Shown piece after piece: positions 47,958 to 56,659 of a stretch of DNA of 64,000 bases. Each line of letters opens with the position of its first letter. Position 1 is the stretch's first letter. The notes under the pieces were generated by a model. The model searched no databases. It worked only from the letters and a program-made list of their open reading frames with translations, and had not been told where the DNA came from. The position numbers were made by a program, and so were the translations under genes. Source of the DNA: Haloplanus rubicundus (lineage in GTDB: Archaea > Halobacteriota > Halobacteria > Halobacteriales > Haloferacaceae); NCBI RefSeq assembly GCF_003342675.1, contig NZ_CP031148.1, positions 3,162,001-3,226,000 of the forward strand, written 5' to 3'.

Positions 47958-50277
47958 CGGCGCCCCCCTCGTCATCCCAGTCGGCGGATGGGGTGGCCGA
48001 CCCCGAACACGAACAGGCGTCGGCCGGGTCGGAACACGAACAGGCGTCGGCCGACCCCGAACACGAACAGGCGTCGGCCGACCCCGAACACGAACACGAA
48101 CCGCCGTGTTCGTCGTCGTCGGTCCCCGTCGACCGGCGCACCATGTCGACGATGGTCCCCTTCGGGACGAGGTCGTCGCTCCCCGCGAAGAGTTCCGTCT
48201 CGCCACCGTCGGTGACGGCGCGGTCGGCGAGGATGCGCTGTTGCTCGGTCGTCCGGTCCTCCGGACGGATGCGCTCGATGAGATGCGGATCCCGCCACGC
48301 GTCCACGGTAAAGCCGTGTTCGTTGTCGTACTGGAGGACGACCGGACAGCCGCCGGGGTCGTAGTAGTTGTCGACACAGACCGAACACTGGAAACACTGG
48401 AAGCGGTCGATGGAGCCGTCGTCCTCGATGGCCTGGAACTCACAGTCGGTCTGACACTTCACGCAGTCGCCACAGAGGTCGTAGCGCTGGATCGGCTCCC
48501 GCTGGAGGACGTTGCCGAGCGCCAGCCCGGCACCGAGAGGACAGATGTAGCGGCAGTACGGTCGGAACATGAACGCTCCCGAGACGATGAGCACGGCCGA
48601 CCAGGCGATGTAGACCGGGTCGGACACCAACGAACTGTAGAAGGCTGCCTTGAACGGCTCGACCTTCGCCAGCGTCGCCCCGAAGTCCGTCGAGATGACG
48701 AACCCGATCACGATGGCGACGAAGAGCGGATAGCGCAGCTTCTCGAGTTTGACGTGGTACTCGCGGGGGAGTTCGTACGCCCACGGCGTCACCTTGTACA
48801 GCAGTTCCGAGAGCGCGCCGAACGGACAGATCCACCCGCAGAAGACGCCACGACCCCACTTCGGGAGGACGAGCGCGATGCAGATGAAGGTGAGCGCGAC
48901 GAGGGGGGCGGAGAAAAACAGCGCCCACCGGAACCCGCCGACGGTCGCCCACGAGATGACCTCGCGGACGAGGATGGCTATCTGCTGGGTAGTCGGCTGA
49001 GTCGGGTGGTACCAGCCGAGGAAGACGAGCGTCACCCCCAGCGTGCCGATCCGGAGGCGGTTGACCGTCACCCCCGCACGCCGGCAGAGGCGCGACCGGA
49101 AGGTGAAGACGGCGAGGATGGCGCCGAGGAAGACGACGAGCGCCACGACCGAGCCCCAGAGATCCTCCCACGCCGACTCGACGGTGCCGACCCACGCCGG
49201 CAACGTCCGGGCGGCGGCGGCGTCGACCGGATCACGAACCGCCAGCCCGTCGGCGTACGTTCGACTGATCCGCTCGCCGCCGACGATCAGGTCGAGGACG
49301 AACGGACGGGTCGTGTCGAGGCCCGGGACGACCAGCGCGGCGCTCCAGTCGACGCCGTCGACTCGCGTCTCCTGAACCGACGGCGTGGTCGACTCGGTCC
49401 ACTGGTGGAGGCGGAGTCGATCCGGACGCCCCGGCGATCCGGGGCCGTCGAGACCGACCCAGAGCACCGTCGCGTTGGCGTCCGGGACGCTGGCGTTACC
49501 CCCGGCGAACATGCTCTGCCTGACGGGGGCGGACTCGATGGGCGCCGCGTAGAGGTCGAGGGTGGCGTTAGCGCCCGCCGCCGCGCCGGGTGGCGCGGCG
49601 GTCCAGTGAGCGAGTGCCGTCCCCCGGCCGAGGTCGGCGAGGGTCATGCGCCGGCGCTCCGACGACTCGTTCGTCGCCGACTCGTTGGTGGCCGGCGACG
49701 CCGACTCCGAGACGATCCCTTTCTCCCGAGCGACGATGCGCGCCGACTGCGTCACCGTCTCGATGGACGCCCGCGTGGTCACGGAGGCGCCGGTGAGCGC
49801 GTCGACGTGGTATTCACCGGCTTCGGCCTCGCGGAGCGTGACCTCCTCGGTGACGGACATTCCCACCATCTGATACCCGAACTGGCGCAGCCGCTGGATG
49901 GCGGAGATGCGGTCGAAGAAGGGTTCGTGCTGTTCGACGAGTTCGACCCCGCGGATGGTGCCGTTGGTGTCGAGACCCACGAGGTACTCGATGGGCTCCT
50001 TGCCGTAGCCCTCCACGTCGACGACGTTGCTCGTGAGGTAGACGTAGCCGACGAGTTCGCGCCCGTCGTCCGTCTCCGCGTACGCCTCGACGATTTGGTA
50101 CTCGCCGGTGGGTTCGGAGAAGGAGTCGGCGCCGGGGAAGGTGTTCGAGAGCGCGCGCTCCGAGAACGGCTCGTCGATGGTCGTCCGGTCGACGGCGGCG
50201 GCCGGGGCCGGCAGTGAGAGAACGAGCAAGAGCGCGAACACGACGGCGACGCGTCGACGGCTCACGGTTGGGAACAC
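47950..50277 (-). CDS. NosR/NapH-like membrane flavo-iron-sulfur protein with Cys-rich tail
   Basis: The 775-residue protein begins at GTG with a signal-like helix. An FMN-binding domain at about residues 60-190 ends in DALTGASVTTRAS, the covalent FMN site. A long beta-rich extracellular region and five or six membrane helices follow. Two loop motifs CGWICPFG and CRYICPLG and ferredoxin ligands CGDCVKCQTDC and CFQCSVC mark the NosR family. The end has four CSCS units. It should carry electrons across the membrane. No nosZ gene is in view, so a role in N2O reduction is not shown. Confidence 0.85.
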   Translation of the reverse strand: MFPTVSRRRVAVVFALLLVLSLPAPAAAVDRTTIDEPFSERALSNTFPGADSFSEPTGEYQIVEAYAETDDGRELVGYVYLTSNVVDVEGYGKEPIEYLVGLDTNGTIRGVELVEQHEPFFDRISAIQRLRQFGYQMVGMSVTEEVTLREAEAGEYHVDALTGASVTTRASIETVTQSARIVAREKGIVSESASPATNESATNESSERRRMTLADLGRGTALAHWTAAPPGAAAGANATLDLYAAPIESAPVRQSMFAGGNASVPDANATVLWVGLDGPGSPGRPDRLRLHQWTESTTPSVQETRVDGVDWSAALVVPGLDTTRPFVLDLIVGGERISRTYADGLAVRDPVDAAAARTLPAWVGTVESAWEDLWGSVVALVVFLGAILAVFTFRSRLCRRAGVTVNRLRIGTLGVTLVFLGWYHPTQPTTQQIAILVREVISWATVGGFRWALFFSAPLVALTFICIALVLPKWGRGVFCGWICPFGALSELLYKVTPWAYELPREYHVKLEKLRYPLFVAIVIGFVISTDFGATLAKVEPFKAAFYSSLVSDPVYIAWSAVLIVSGAFMFRPYCRYICPLGAGLALGNVLQREPIQRYDLCGDCVKCQTDCEFQAIEDDGSIDRFQCFQCSVCVDNYYDPGGCPVVLQYDNEHGFTVDAWRDPHLIERIRPEDRTTEQQRILADRAVTDGGETELFAGSDDLVPKGTIVDMVRRSTGTDDDEHGGSCSCSGSADACSCSGSADACSCSDPADACSCSGSATPSADWDDEGGADA
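48000..48105. repeat. 27-bp in-frame tandem repeat coding for a Cys-Ser tail
   Basis: About four units encode C-S-C-S-G-S-A-D-A with small changes at the C-terminus of the NosR-like protein. Each unit gives two Cys, eight in the array plus one CSC at its front. Confidence 0.85.
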
Positions 50278-50507
50278 GACTCCGGATCTGGGTTGGGATC
50301 AGTCGGTAGTTGGGGAGCGGCGGCAGGGAACATCGCGGATGGTGGCCGTCGGTATTGGAGGTGTTTAATTATGTGGGTCGAGCGTCCTCACCAGTGGGAA
50401 AGACCGTCTCCCCGCCCGCACGGTCGAAGTACTCGCGTCGTCCGTGCCCGACGGCCTCACCGACGAGTGTGGGCGGGTGACTGAGGACTTCGCGCACATC
50501 GCCGCGA

Positions 50508-51077
50508 TCAGTCGAAAATCCGGTGTGACGCGCCGGGATTACTCCCCGCGGCACCCACCACGTCGACGAGACGGGAGCCGAGCAGGGTCGCCGCGACGAC
50601 GACCACGGCGCCGCCGACCGCGGCGGCGATCCACGGAAGACTCGTTTCCGACGCGACGGCGGCGGGAACGTCGAGCAACGACACGAGGACACCCATCGCG
50701 CCGAACGTGACGATCACACCGACGAGGAGAGCGGGTCCCCACGCCATCACCGTCGTGACGACGAGGACCAGGCGTGTCGCCCCAGTCTGCCGACCGAGGG
50801 CGACGCCCGAACCGATCAGGGGGAGGAGACCGAGCAACAGGAACAGACCGGCAGCCGTCGGCGTCTCGTCGAACAGGGCGAGGACGCCGACGGCGGGGAC
50901 GACGACGGCCGCGGCGCCGAGCAGTACGAACAGGTAGCGAAGCCACGATGGAAGGCGACCGGCCTGTCGGTACCACGCGACGGACGCGACCGTCGCCAGC
51001 GCGGAGAACAGTGCCAGTCCGACGAGGAGAACGAGCAGGGTGAGTGCACCGAATCCGGTACCGAGTCCGTTCGACAT
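50508..51077 (-). CDS. Uncharacterised polytopic membrane protein
   Basis: The 189-residue protein has about five hydrophobic segments and short loops. No family is recognised. ATG 51077 follows a GTG in frame at 51080. It is upstream of the NosR-like gene in the same direction with a 230-bp gap that contains AT-rich promoter-like sequence (AATTAAAC near 50366-50374). Confidence 0.6.
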   Translation of the reverse strand: MSNGLGTGFGALTLLVLLVGLALFSALATVASVAWYRQAGRLPSWLRYLFVLLGAAAVVVPAVGVLALFDETPTAAGLFLLLGLLPLIGSGVALGRQTGATRLVLVVTTVMAWGPALLVGVIVTFGAMGVLVSLLDVPAAVASETSLPWIAAAVGGAVVVVAATLLGSRLVDVVGAAGSNPGASHRIFD

Positions 51078-51120
51078 CACCCATCCCTTCGACGGGGCGT
51101 CGGATAACTGACGGGGACAA

Positions 51121-52656
51121 CTACCAGTCGGCGAAGACCGTCTCGCCGCCCGCCCGCGCGATGTAGTCCCGCTGCATCGCCTCGATGGCCTCGGGGAGGG
51201 TGGCGCCGTCGTCGACGGCCTCGCGGACGCGGGCTTTCTTCCACGCGCTCGGCGCCGCCGGCGTGCCCTCGCCGCGCCGGCGTTCGACCGGATCGAGATA
51301 GCCGTCGATGACCTCGGCGTCGAGGCCGGCGTCGCGGAGGCCGCGCCGGGCGAACGCGAACACCTCGTCGTAGACGGTGTCGGGATCGGCCGTCCGGTCG
51401 CCGTTCGCGGTCACCCACGCGAGGTCCGCGTCCGGCCCCCGGTCCACCGCGTCGTAGAAGCAGTCGCGAGCGGCCGTCCACGGCAGGTCGGTGAGCGGGT
51501 GGTCGGCGGCGACGAGACCGCGGAGGAGACCGACGACGAGGACCTGCAGCGAGACGGTGTCGCGGACGGTCGGCTGGGTCGGCAGGGGGCGGTACTCGAT
51601 GCGGAGCGACGCGCCGTCGGCCTCGGTGCCGACGGGTTGGCCGCCGATCACGCCCCGAACCCACCGCCAGTGGACGCCCCGCTTGTGATCGTACTCCGGC
51701 AGCGTTGCGCGGTAGGGGCTGGCGTCGTCGTCCGCGTCGTCGACGAGTACCGGCGCGTACGTCTCGTCGGCGACGACGCGGTCCACCACGTCCGTCGCGG
51801 CCTCCAGATCGGACGGAAATCGGACCTTGCCCTCGTCGCGTGACGCGCCCGCGTTGATGCTCTTCTCGAAGACGTGAATCCGGAGTTCGTGCGGCGTCGC
51901 CGAAATCACGTCGGGATCGTCGTCGTAGCAGTCCGCGGGCAGGAAGGGGGAGTTGCTCGACAGCGCGAGGATGGGTCCCGTCGTCCGCAGGGCGGCGTTG
52001 AAGTAGTCGGGGAAGCGCTCGGCGGACGGTATCTGGAGGTGTGGCTGGATCGACGTAGCCAGCGACTCGGCGAGGATGGTCGGGTAGGCGAGGTGGGCGC
52101 CGGGAACGTCGAGCGTGATCTCCCCGCCGCTTCGCTCCAGAATCTCGTTGTCGAGGGCGACGTACCGCGGGTGGTGGCGCATGTTCGCCGCGACGGTCAC
52201 GCCGTCCCGCTCCTCGACCGCCCCGAGGTAGGCGTCGGTCCCTTCCGCGGGCGGGACGGTCCACATCGCGTCGAGGACCGGCGAGAGGGCCTCGTCACCG
52301 AGGGCGTCGGCCGCGGCGTCGACGCTCGCGCCGATACGATCGGCCTGTTCGGCCACGCCGGCGGCGTCGAACACCGTCGCCGCCGAGTTGACCTCCAAGT
52401 TGTGGACGCCCAGCTCCTTCGCACACCCGCCGCGCTCGAAGACACGTTCGGGGATCGGTGCGAGGCGGTCCGCGGCGTCGACGGCGTACGCCTCCAGTTC
52501 CATCCCGACCGCGAACTCGTCGGTGTCGAGCCGGCCGGATCGGATATCGTCACGGATTCGCTGCGCTTGCTCGCGGACGCGGCGGTCGAACTCCGCACGG
52601 ACGTCGGGGTCGTTCGACCGCTCGACGGCGGCGACGAGGTCCGGCGTCTCGCCCAT
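51121..52656 (-). CDS. GCS2-family glutamate-cysteine ligase-like enzyme
   Basis: The 511-residue protein has the glutamine-synthetase-like ligase fold. The motif AVGMELEAYAVD gives metal-binding Glu residues, HNLEVNSA is the second, and SLRIEYRPLPTQPTVRD is the family region. Haloarchaea make gamma-glutamylcysteine, so this may supply it; several paralogues exist and this one may act on another amine. Its start overlaps the stop of pspA by one base. Confidence 0.8.
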   Translation of the reverse strand: MGETPDLVAAVERSNDPDVRAEFDRRVREQAQRIRDDIRSGRLDTDEFAVGMELEAYAVDAADRLAPIPERVFERGGCAKELGVHNLEVNSAATVFDAAGVAEQADRIGASVDAAADALGDEALSPVLDAMWTVPPAEGTDAYLGAVEERDGVTVAANMRHHPRYVALDNEILERSGGEITLDVPGAHLAYPTILAESLATSIQPHLQIPSAERFPDYFNAALRTTGPILALSSNSPFLPADCYDDDPDVISATPHELRIHVFEKSINAGASRDEGKVRFPSDLEAATDVVDRVVADETYAPVLVDDADDDASPYRATLPEYDHKRGVHWRWVRGVIGGQPVGTEADGASLRIEYRPLPTQPTVRDTVSLQVLVVGLLRGLVAADHPLTDLPWTAARDCFYDAVDRGPDADLAWVTANGDRTADPDTVYDEVFAFARRGLRDAGLDAEVIDGYLDPVERRRGEGTPAAPSAWKKARVREAVDDGATLPEAIEAMQRDYIARAGGETVFADW

Positions 52657-53447
52657 CAGGCTGACTCCTCGTCGTCTTCCTCGGCCCGCAACTCGTCGAG
52701 TTCGGCCTCGACGTCTTCGTCAGCGCTCGCGTCGGCCGGCTCGCTGCCGCCCGCCCCCATCTCCGATTTCAGCGTCTCCAGTTCCGCGTCCACCTCGCTT
52801 TCCGTCCGACCGGCTTCGAGCTGGCGGTCGATTTCGTCCTCGTCGGAGAGGGCGTCCTCGAAGGCGCCCGACTCCTGCAGTTCGTCCATCGCGGCTGCGC
52901 GGGCCTCCATCTCGTCCGTCCGTTCCTCCGCCCGTTCGAGCGCCTGACTCACGTCGCTCATCTCGTCGCCGACGCCGCTCATCGCCTCCGAGACGCGGGT
53001 CGACGCCTCCGCCGCCTCGTACCGGGCCTTCATCGTCTCCTTTTTCGTCCGGAACTCCTCGATCCGGCGCTGGAGCTCGTTTTTCTTCTCCACCAGATCG
53101 TCCTGCGTGGACTGGAGGTCGGCGATCTGTCCCTCGATGTCCTCGATCTGACTCATCTTCTCTTTCTTTTTCTCCAGCGCCCGCCGCGCCAGGTCGTCGC
53201 GGTCCTGCCGCACCGCCTCCCGGGCCTGTTCGTTGTGCTTGTCGACGTTCTCCTCCAGCCGACGCTTCTGGATCTCCAGCCGTTTCTTCTGGGTCGTCAG
53301 ATCGGCGATGCCCTGTTTGACCTCCTGTAACTCGTCTCGCATCCGCTCGTAGGAGTAATCGAGCGTCTCCGTCGGGTCCTCGGCCCGATTCAGGAGGGCG
53401 TTGACCTTCGACCGGACGACGTAGGAGGCCCGCGAGAGTATTCCCAT
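52656..53447 (-). CDS. pspA: PspA/IM30-family membrane-stress protein
   Basis: The 263-residue protein begins MGILSRASYVVRSKVNALLNRAEDP, the amphipathic opening of the family. A long coiled coil follows at about 30-190, then an acidic tail of Glu, Asp and Ala. PspA coats and repairs the inner membrane under stress. It is transcribed with the GCS2-like gene. Confidence 0.9.
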   Translation of the reverse strand: MGILSRASYVVRSKVNALLNRAEDPTETLDYSYERMRDELQEVKQGIADLTTQKKRLEIQKRRLEENVDKHNEQAREAVRQDRDDLARRALEKKKEKMSQIEDIEGQIADLQSTQDDLVEKKNELQRRIEEFRTKKETMKARYEAAEASTRVSEAMSGVGDEMSDVSQALERAEERTDEMEARAAAMDELQESGAFEDALSDEDEIDRQLEAGRTESEVDAELETLKSEMGAGGSEPADASADEDVEAELDELRAEEDDEESA

Positions 53448-53536
53448 ATCCCTCCGTTTGGGACGCGAGCCTTAAAATCTCACCCGCGGAACCGCCGAAC
53501 GATAGGATTGAGACCCCGCGCCGCGTACCCGCGAGC

Positions 53537-54127
53537 GTGCCGACCGAACGCCTGGCGCTCCCCGGCGGCCGCGACGTGCGGGCGAGTCTCGACTCCGACG
53601 GCCCGGCCGACGCCGCCGTCGTCGCCTGCCCGCCACACCCCCAGCACGGCGGGACGCGTCACGACGGCCGACTGACCGCCGTGAGCGACGCGTTCCCCGC
53701 ACACGTCGACTGTCTGCGATTCGACTACGGCCCGTGGGACGAGGGTCGGGGCGAGCGAACCGACGCCGAGAACGCCTGCGCGTGGGTCACGGAGCGATAC
53801 GACCGCGTGGCCTGCTTCGGCTACAGTTTCGGCGGCGGCGTCGCCCTCCTGACCGCCGTCGAGACGGCCGTCGACGCCGTCGCCGCCCTCTCGCCCGTCG
53901 CCCACCTCGACGACGGGAGCGACGTGGCGGCCGCCGTCGGCAGCATCGACGCGCCGCTGTGGGTCGGCTACGGGACGCGGGATACGACCGTCGACGCCGA
54001 ACGCGTGGCCGCGGCGGCGCGCGACCACGGCGCCACCGTCGAGACGTTCGCCGCCGATCACTTCTTCGTCGGGCAGGAGGCGACGGTGGCCGAACGGGTG
54101 GCCGCGTTCGTCGAGGGCGTGCTGTGA
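53537..54127 (+). CDS. Small alpha/beta hydrolase
   Basis: The 196-residue protein has an early strand AVVACPPHPQHGGT, a nucleophile elbow GYSFGGG with Ser, a later Asp in GTRDTTVD and a His in AADHFFVG. The triad is therefore complete. This short form resembles esterase-like hydrolases with CPPHPQ motifs. The substrate is unknown. The start is GTG 53537. Confidence 0.82.
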   Translation: MPTERLALPGGRDVRASLDSDGPADAAVVACPPHPQHGGTRHDGRLTAVSDAFPAHVDCLRFDYGPWDEGRGERTDAENACAWVTERYDRVACFGYSFGGGVALLTAVETAVDAVAALSPVAHLDDGSDVAAAVGSIDAPLWVGYGTRDTTVDAERVAAAARDHGATVETFAADHFFVGQEATVAERVAAFVEGVL

Positions 54128-54175
54128 GCCGGTCGAACGCGACGGTTTTTGTCGGCCGAGAGCGTACGCGGACGC

Positions 54176-54700
54176 GTGCCGTCACGCTATACGCGCCGGC
54201 AGTTGGTGGTCCTCGCGGCGGCTGTCGGAGCCGGTCTCGCGGGCTGTACGAGTCCGGCCGAGCCGTCGTCCGATGACGCCGACGGCGACGCGACGGGGAC
54301 GGAGACGACCGGCGAAACCGCCGCCGACGAACTGGACCTCCGCGAGGCGAACGTCGTCGCCGTCGAATTCGAGCGACGGTCGGACGGCTACCGCTTCGAC
54401 GTGACGCTCATCCACGACGACGACGGCGAAGACGGGTACGCGAACTGGTGGCAGGTCGAGACGCTCGACGGCGAGCGACTGGGCCGGCGCGAACTCGCCC
54501 ACCCCCACGGCACTCGGGAGTTCACGCGCTCGGCGACGGTGTCGGTGCCCGAGGACACGACCTGCGTCGTCGTCCGCGGCCACGACGAGACGCACGGCTA
54601 CGGCGGGCAGGCGACCCTCGTGAACGTCGAGTCGGGGGCGACGTCGGTCGTTCGGCAGGGGAGTGAGCGGGACGCGATGGACGGACGCGCCTGTCCGTGA
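54176..54700 (+). CDS. Tat lipoprotein of unknown function
   Basis: The 174-residue protein has a Tat signal (YTRRQLVVLA) and a lipobox at LAGC. An acidic spacer and a beta-sandwich-like domain follow (VVAVEFERRSDGYRFDVTLIHDD). No Cys or metal site is seen in the mature part. GTG 54176 was chosen over TTG 54149 because it gives a standard Tat n-region. Confidence 0.72.
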   Translation: MPSRYTRRQLVVLAAAVGAGLAGCTSPAEPSSDDADGDATGTETTGETAADELDLREANVVAVEFERRSDGYRFDVTLIHDDDGEDGYANWWQVETLDGERLGRRELAHPHGTREFTRSATVSVPEDTTCVVVRGHDETHGYGGQATLVNVESGATSVVRQGSERDAMDGRACP

Positions 54701-54706
54701 ACGGCG

Positions 54707-54976
54707 TTACTCCTCGTCGGCGTGCGCCTGCTCCCGTTCCATCCGCGAAATTTTGAGGTACGAGGCCATCGCCAGGATGGTCGCCGGCCACAGGCCGACG
54801 AACTGGCCCCGCTGTTCGTCGCCCCTGACGTAGTAGTAGTAGAGCGCGAGCGCAACGGAGCCGATGGAGGCGAGCGCCGCAGGTCCGAGGCCGCTCGATT
54901 CGAGTTCGTCAGCCAGTGCGTTCGTCTCGGGGGTATCTGGAGTAGAGCTCACTCCTACTAGTTGGACTGTAGACAT
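54707..54976 (-). CDS. Small membrane protein, haloarchaeal conserved
   Basis: The 89-residue protein has two hydrophobic stretches (about residues 32-48 with YYYY, and 58-72) and a basic then acidic end. No family is recognised. The start at ATG 54976 follows TATATAT sequence. An alternative ATG is at 54985. Confidence 0.62.
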   Translation of the reverse strand: MSTVQLVGVSSTPDTPETNALADELESSGLGPAALASIGSVALALYYYYVRGDEQRGQFVGLWPATILAMASYLKISRMEREQAHADEE

Positions 54977-55008
54977 ATATATCATCGGTCGCCCGCGGCG
55001 GGCGCCGC

Positions 55009-55482
55009 TCAGCGTTCCTCCGACTCGTGCTCCTCCATCGATTCCCAGAGCACACACCAATCCGCCGGGTCGACGTACCCCTCGACCTTCGCACAGGCGC
55101 CGAACCCGTCGCCGTTCCTGTCGGGGATGTACTCCGCACAGTTGCCACAGTCCTGCCCCGGTTCGGCGGCTCCGGACTCGACGGCTGCCTCGGCCTCCTG
55201 AAACGCCACGTCCTCCTTTCGCGCCAACCGGTCGAGCTCCCGCCGCTCCCCCGCCTGCGAGGGCGCCGTGCGGTACGGCTCCGGCACCGGTCCGTGCTCG
55301 AACTCCTCCGCCGAGACGCCCTCGGGGAGTTCCTCCTCGTGATCCTCCTCTTCCTCTTCCGCCATCTCCGTTGGCGTCACCTCTCCCCCACCGCCACCGC
55401 CGACACAGCCCGCGAGACTGCCGAATCCGACCGCACCCGCCAGCCGAAGGAACCGCCGCCGCGTGTTGGCTATTAGTTCCAT
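55009..55482 (-). CDS. High-potential iron-sulfur protein (HiPIP), Tat lipoprotein
   Basis: The 157-residue protein has a Tat signal (TRRRFLRLAG), a lipobox Cys (LAGC) and a Gly-rich tether. A long acidic helix region follows. The C-terminal 40 residues hold CGNC, then GACAKVEGYV and ADWCVLW, which is the HiPIP cluster pattern. It would carry single electrons outside the membrane. The cluster is assigned from motif only. Confidence 0.82.
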   Translation of the reverse strand: MELIANTRRRFLRLAGAVGFGSLAGCVGGGGGGEVTPTEMAEEEEEDHEEELPEGVSAEEFEHGPVPEPYRTAPSQAGERRELDRLARKEDVAFQEAEAAVESGAAEPGQDCGNCAEYIPDRNGDGFGACAKVEGYVDPADWCVLWESMEEHESEER

Positions 55483-55608
55483 ACACACAAATAAAACGTT
55501 GAATGGTGTTAACACACCTATATTTCTCACACGACGAGAATCCTGTGCCGGTGGCCGGGCACCACCGTCGGCGCAACACCAATCAGCCTCGACACGGTAC
55601 ACGTTACC

Positions 55609-55785
55609 ATGCCAATCCACCGGGGCTACGAGCGGCATCAAGGGGAGCGCATGGGGTACTACCAGTGGGGCGACTCCGGGAAAAAGTACTACTACACGCC
55701 GGGCAACGGGAGGGCGCGAGAGCGGGCGAAGGCGAAAGCGGAGAAACAGCGGGACGCGGCCCACGCGAGCGGCTACGACGAGTGA
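55609..55785 (+). CDS. Small conserved basic protein
   Basis: The 58-residue protein reads MPIHRGYERHQGERMGYYQ, then WGDSGKKYYYTPGNGR and a helical Lys/Ala/Glu end. It is divergent from the HiPIP gene and in a clean frame with haloarchaeal codon use, so it looks real although short. The function is unknown. Tyr and Gly residues and the charged tail suggest nucleic-acid or surface contact, but that is a guess. Confidence 0.6.
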   Translation: MPIHRGYERHQGERMGYYQWGDSGKKYYYTPGNGRARERAKAKAEKQRDAAHASGYDE

Positions 55786-55800
55786 GCGACCGGCCGTCGC

Positions 55801-56124
55801 TCAGTTGTACTCCCGCCACCGATAGCCACACTCCTTGCATTTGAAAAATCGCGTCGGCGGTTCGTCGGCCGCGCCGGTCTGTTTGATCGTGTACCACGCC
55901 TCGCCGTGCCCACACTGCTCGCAGGTCACGTCGGTCGCCGTGGGTTTCCCCTCGAAGTTCGCGCCCTCCTCCGTCTCGATGACGTCGTCGTCGCTCTGGG
56001 CCTCGGTGGAGACGAACTCCGCGGCGCGTTCCTCGTCGCGGTCGGCGGTCGCCCCGCAGGACGTACAGACCATCTCGCCGTCGCGGGTGTGCATCATCGA
56101 CCCGCAGTCGTCGCAGAACTGCAT
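55801..56124 (-). CDS. tfs: Transcription factor S (TFIIS-like)
   Basis: The 107-residue protein has two zinc ribbons. The first has CDDC and CTSC near the N-terminus, as in RPB9. The second has CEQCGHGEAWY and FFKCKECGYRW, as in TFIIS. Archaeal TFS stimulates RNA cleavage by stalled RNA polymerase. The catalytic pair of acidic residues common in TFIIS loops sits near QTGAADEPPT. Confidence 0.93.
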   Translation of the reverse strand: MQFCDDCGSMMHTRDGEMVCTSCGATADRDEERAAEFVSTEAQSDDDVIETEEGANFEGKPTATDVTCEQCGHGEAWYTIKQTGAADEPPTRFFKCKECGYRWREYN

Positions 56125-56176
56125 ACCGACGAGATAGCGGGTCGACTCCTAAAGGTGGCTCGGGTGGCGACGGTGG

Positions 56177-56659
56177 TCAACCGTACCGGGACGCGTCGTC
56201 CTCGTCCTCGACGACGGGGCAGTTCCGGACGCGAAAGCTGTCGGCGTCGACCACCTCGACGATGGTCGTTCCCTCGTGGGAACAGGTCGCCTCCGGAGGA
56301 TCGGAGAAATGCGGGCACCGCTGGCAGAAGTCGCGTTTCGGGACGACGTGTTCGTCAGACTCGGGGGCCGCTTCGGCCCGGGAACCGAGGCCGACCCCCT
56401 CCTCCGGCCCCGTCTCTCCCTCCGCGAACGACTCCCAGACGGCCTCGTCGTCCACGTGGTCGACCTCGACTGGCTCGAAGAGGTCGTCGTCCGGCAGGTC
56501 GGCCCCATCGTCCGACTCGCGGGCCTCCCGGCGGGCGCGCACCTCGCGCGCGAGTTCGCCGAGGGGGGCGTCGTCGGAGGCCGCCTCGTCGTCGGCCGTC
56601 GCCTCGGACGCGTCCGACTCGAACGGGGCGGTCGGCTCGTCCGCCGACTCGTCAGTCAT
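56177..56659 (-). CDS. Acidic protein with C-terminal Cys4 motif
   Basis: The 160-residue protein has an acidic N-terminal half and a compact end with FCQRCPHF, ATCSHEGT and RNCPV, a possible zinc site. It overlaps the stop of the next upstream gene by 8 bp. No function is recognised. Confidence 0.65.
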   Translation of the reverse strand: MTDESADEPTAPFESDASEATADDEAASDDAPLGELAREVRARREARESDDGADLPDDDLFEPVEVDHVDDEAVWESFAEGETGPEEGVGLGSRAEAAPESDEHVVPKRDFCQRCPHFSDPPEATCSHEGTTIVEVVDADSFRVRNCPVVEDEDDASRYG

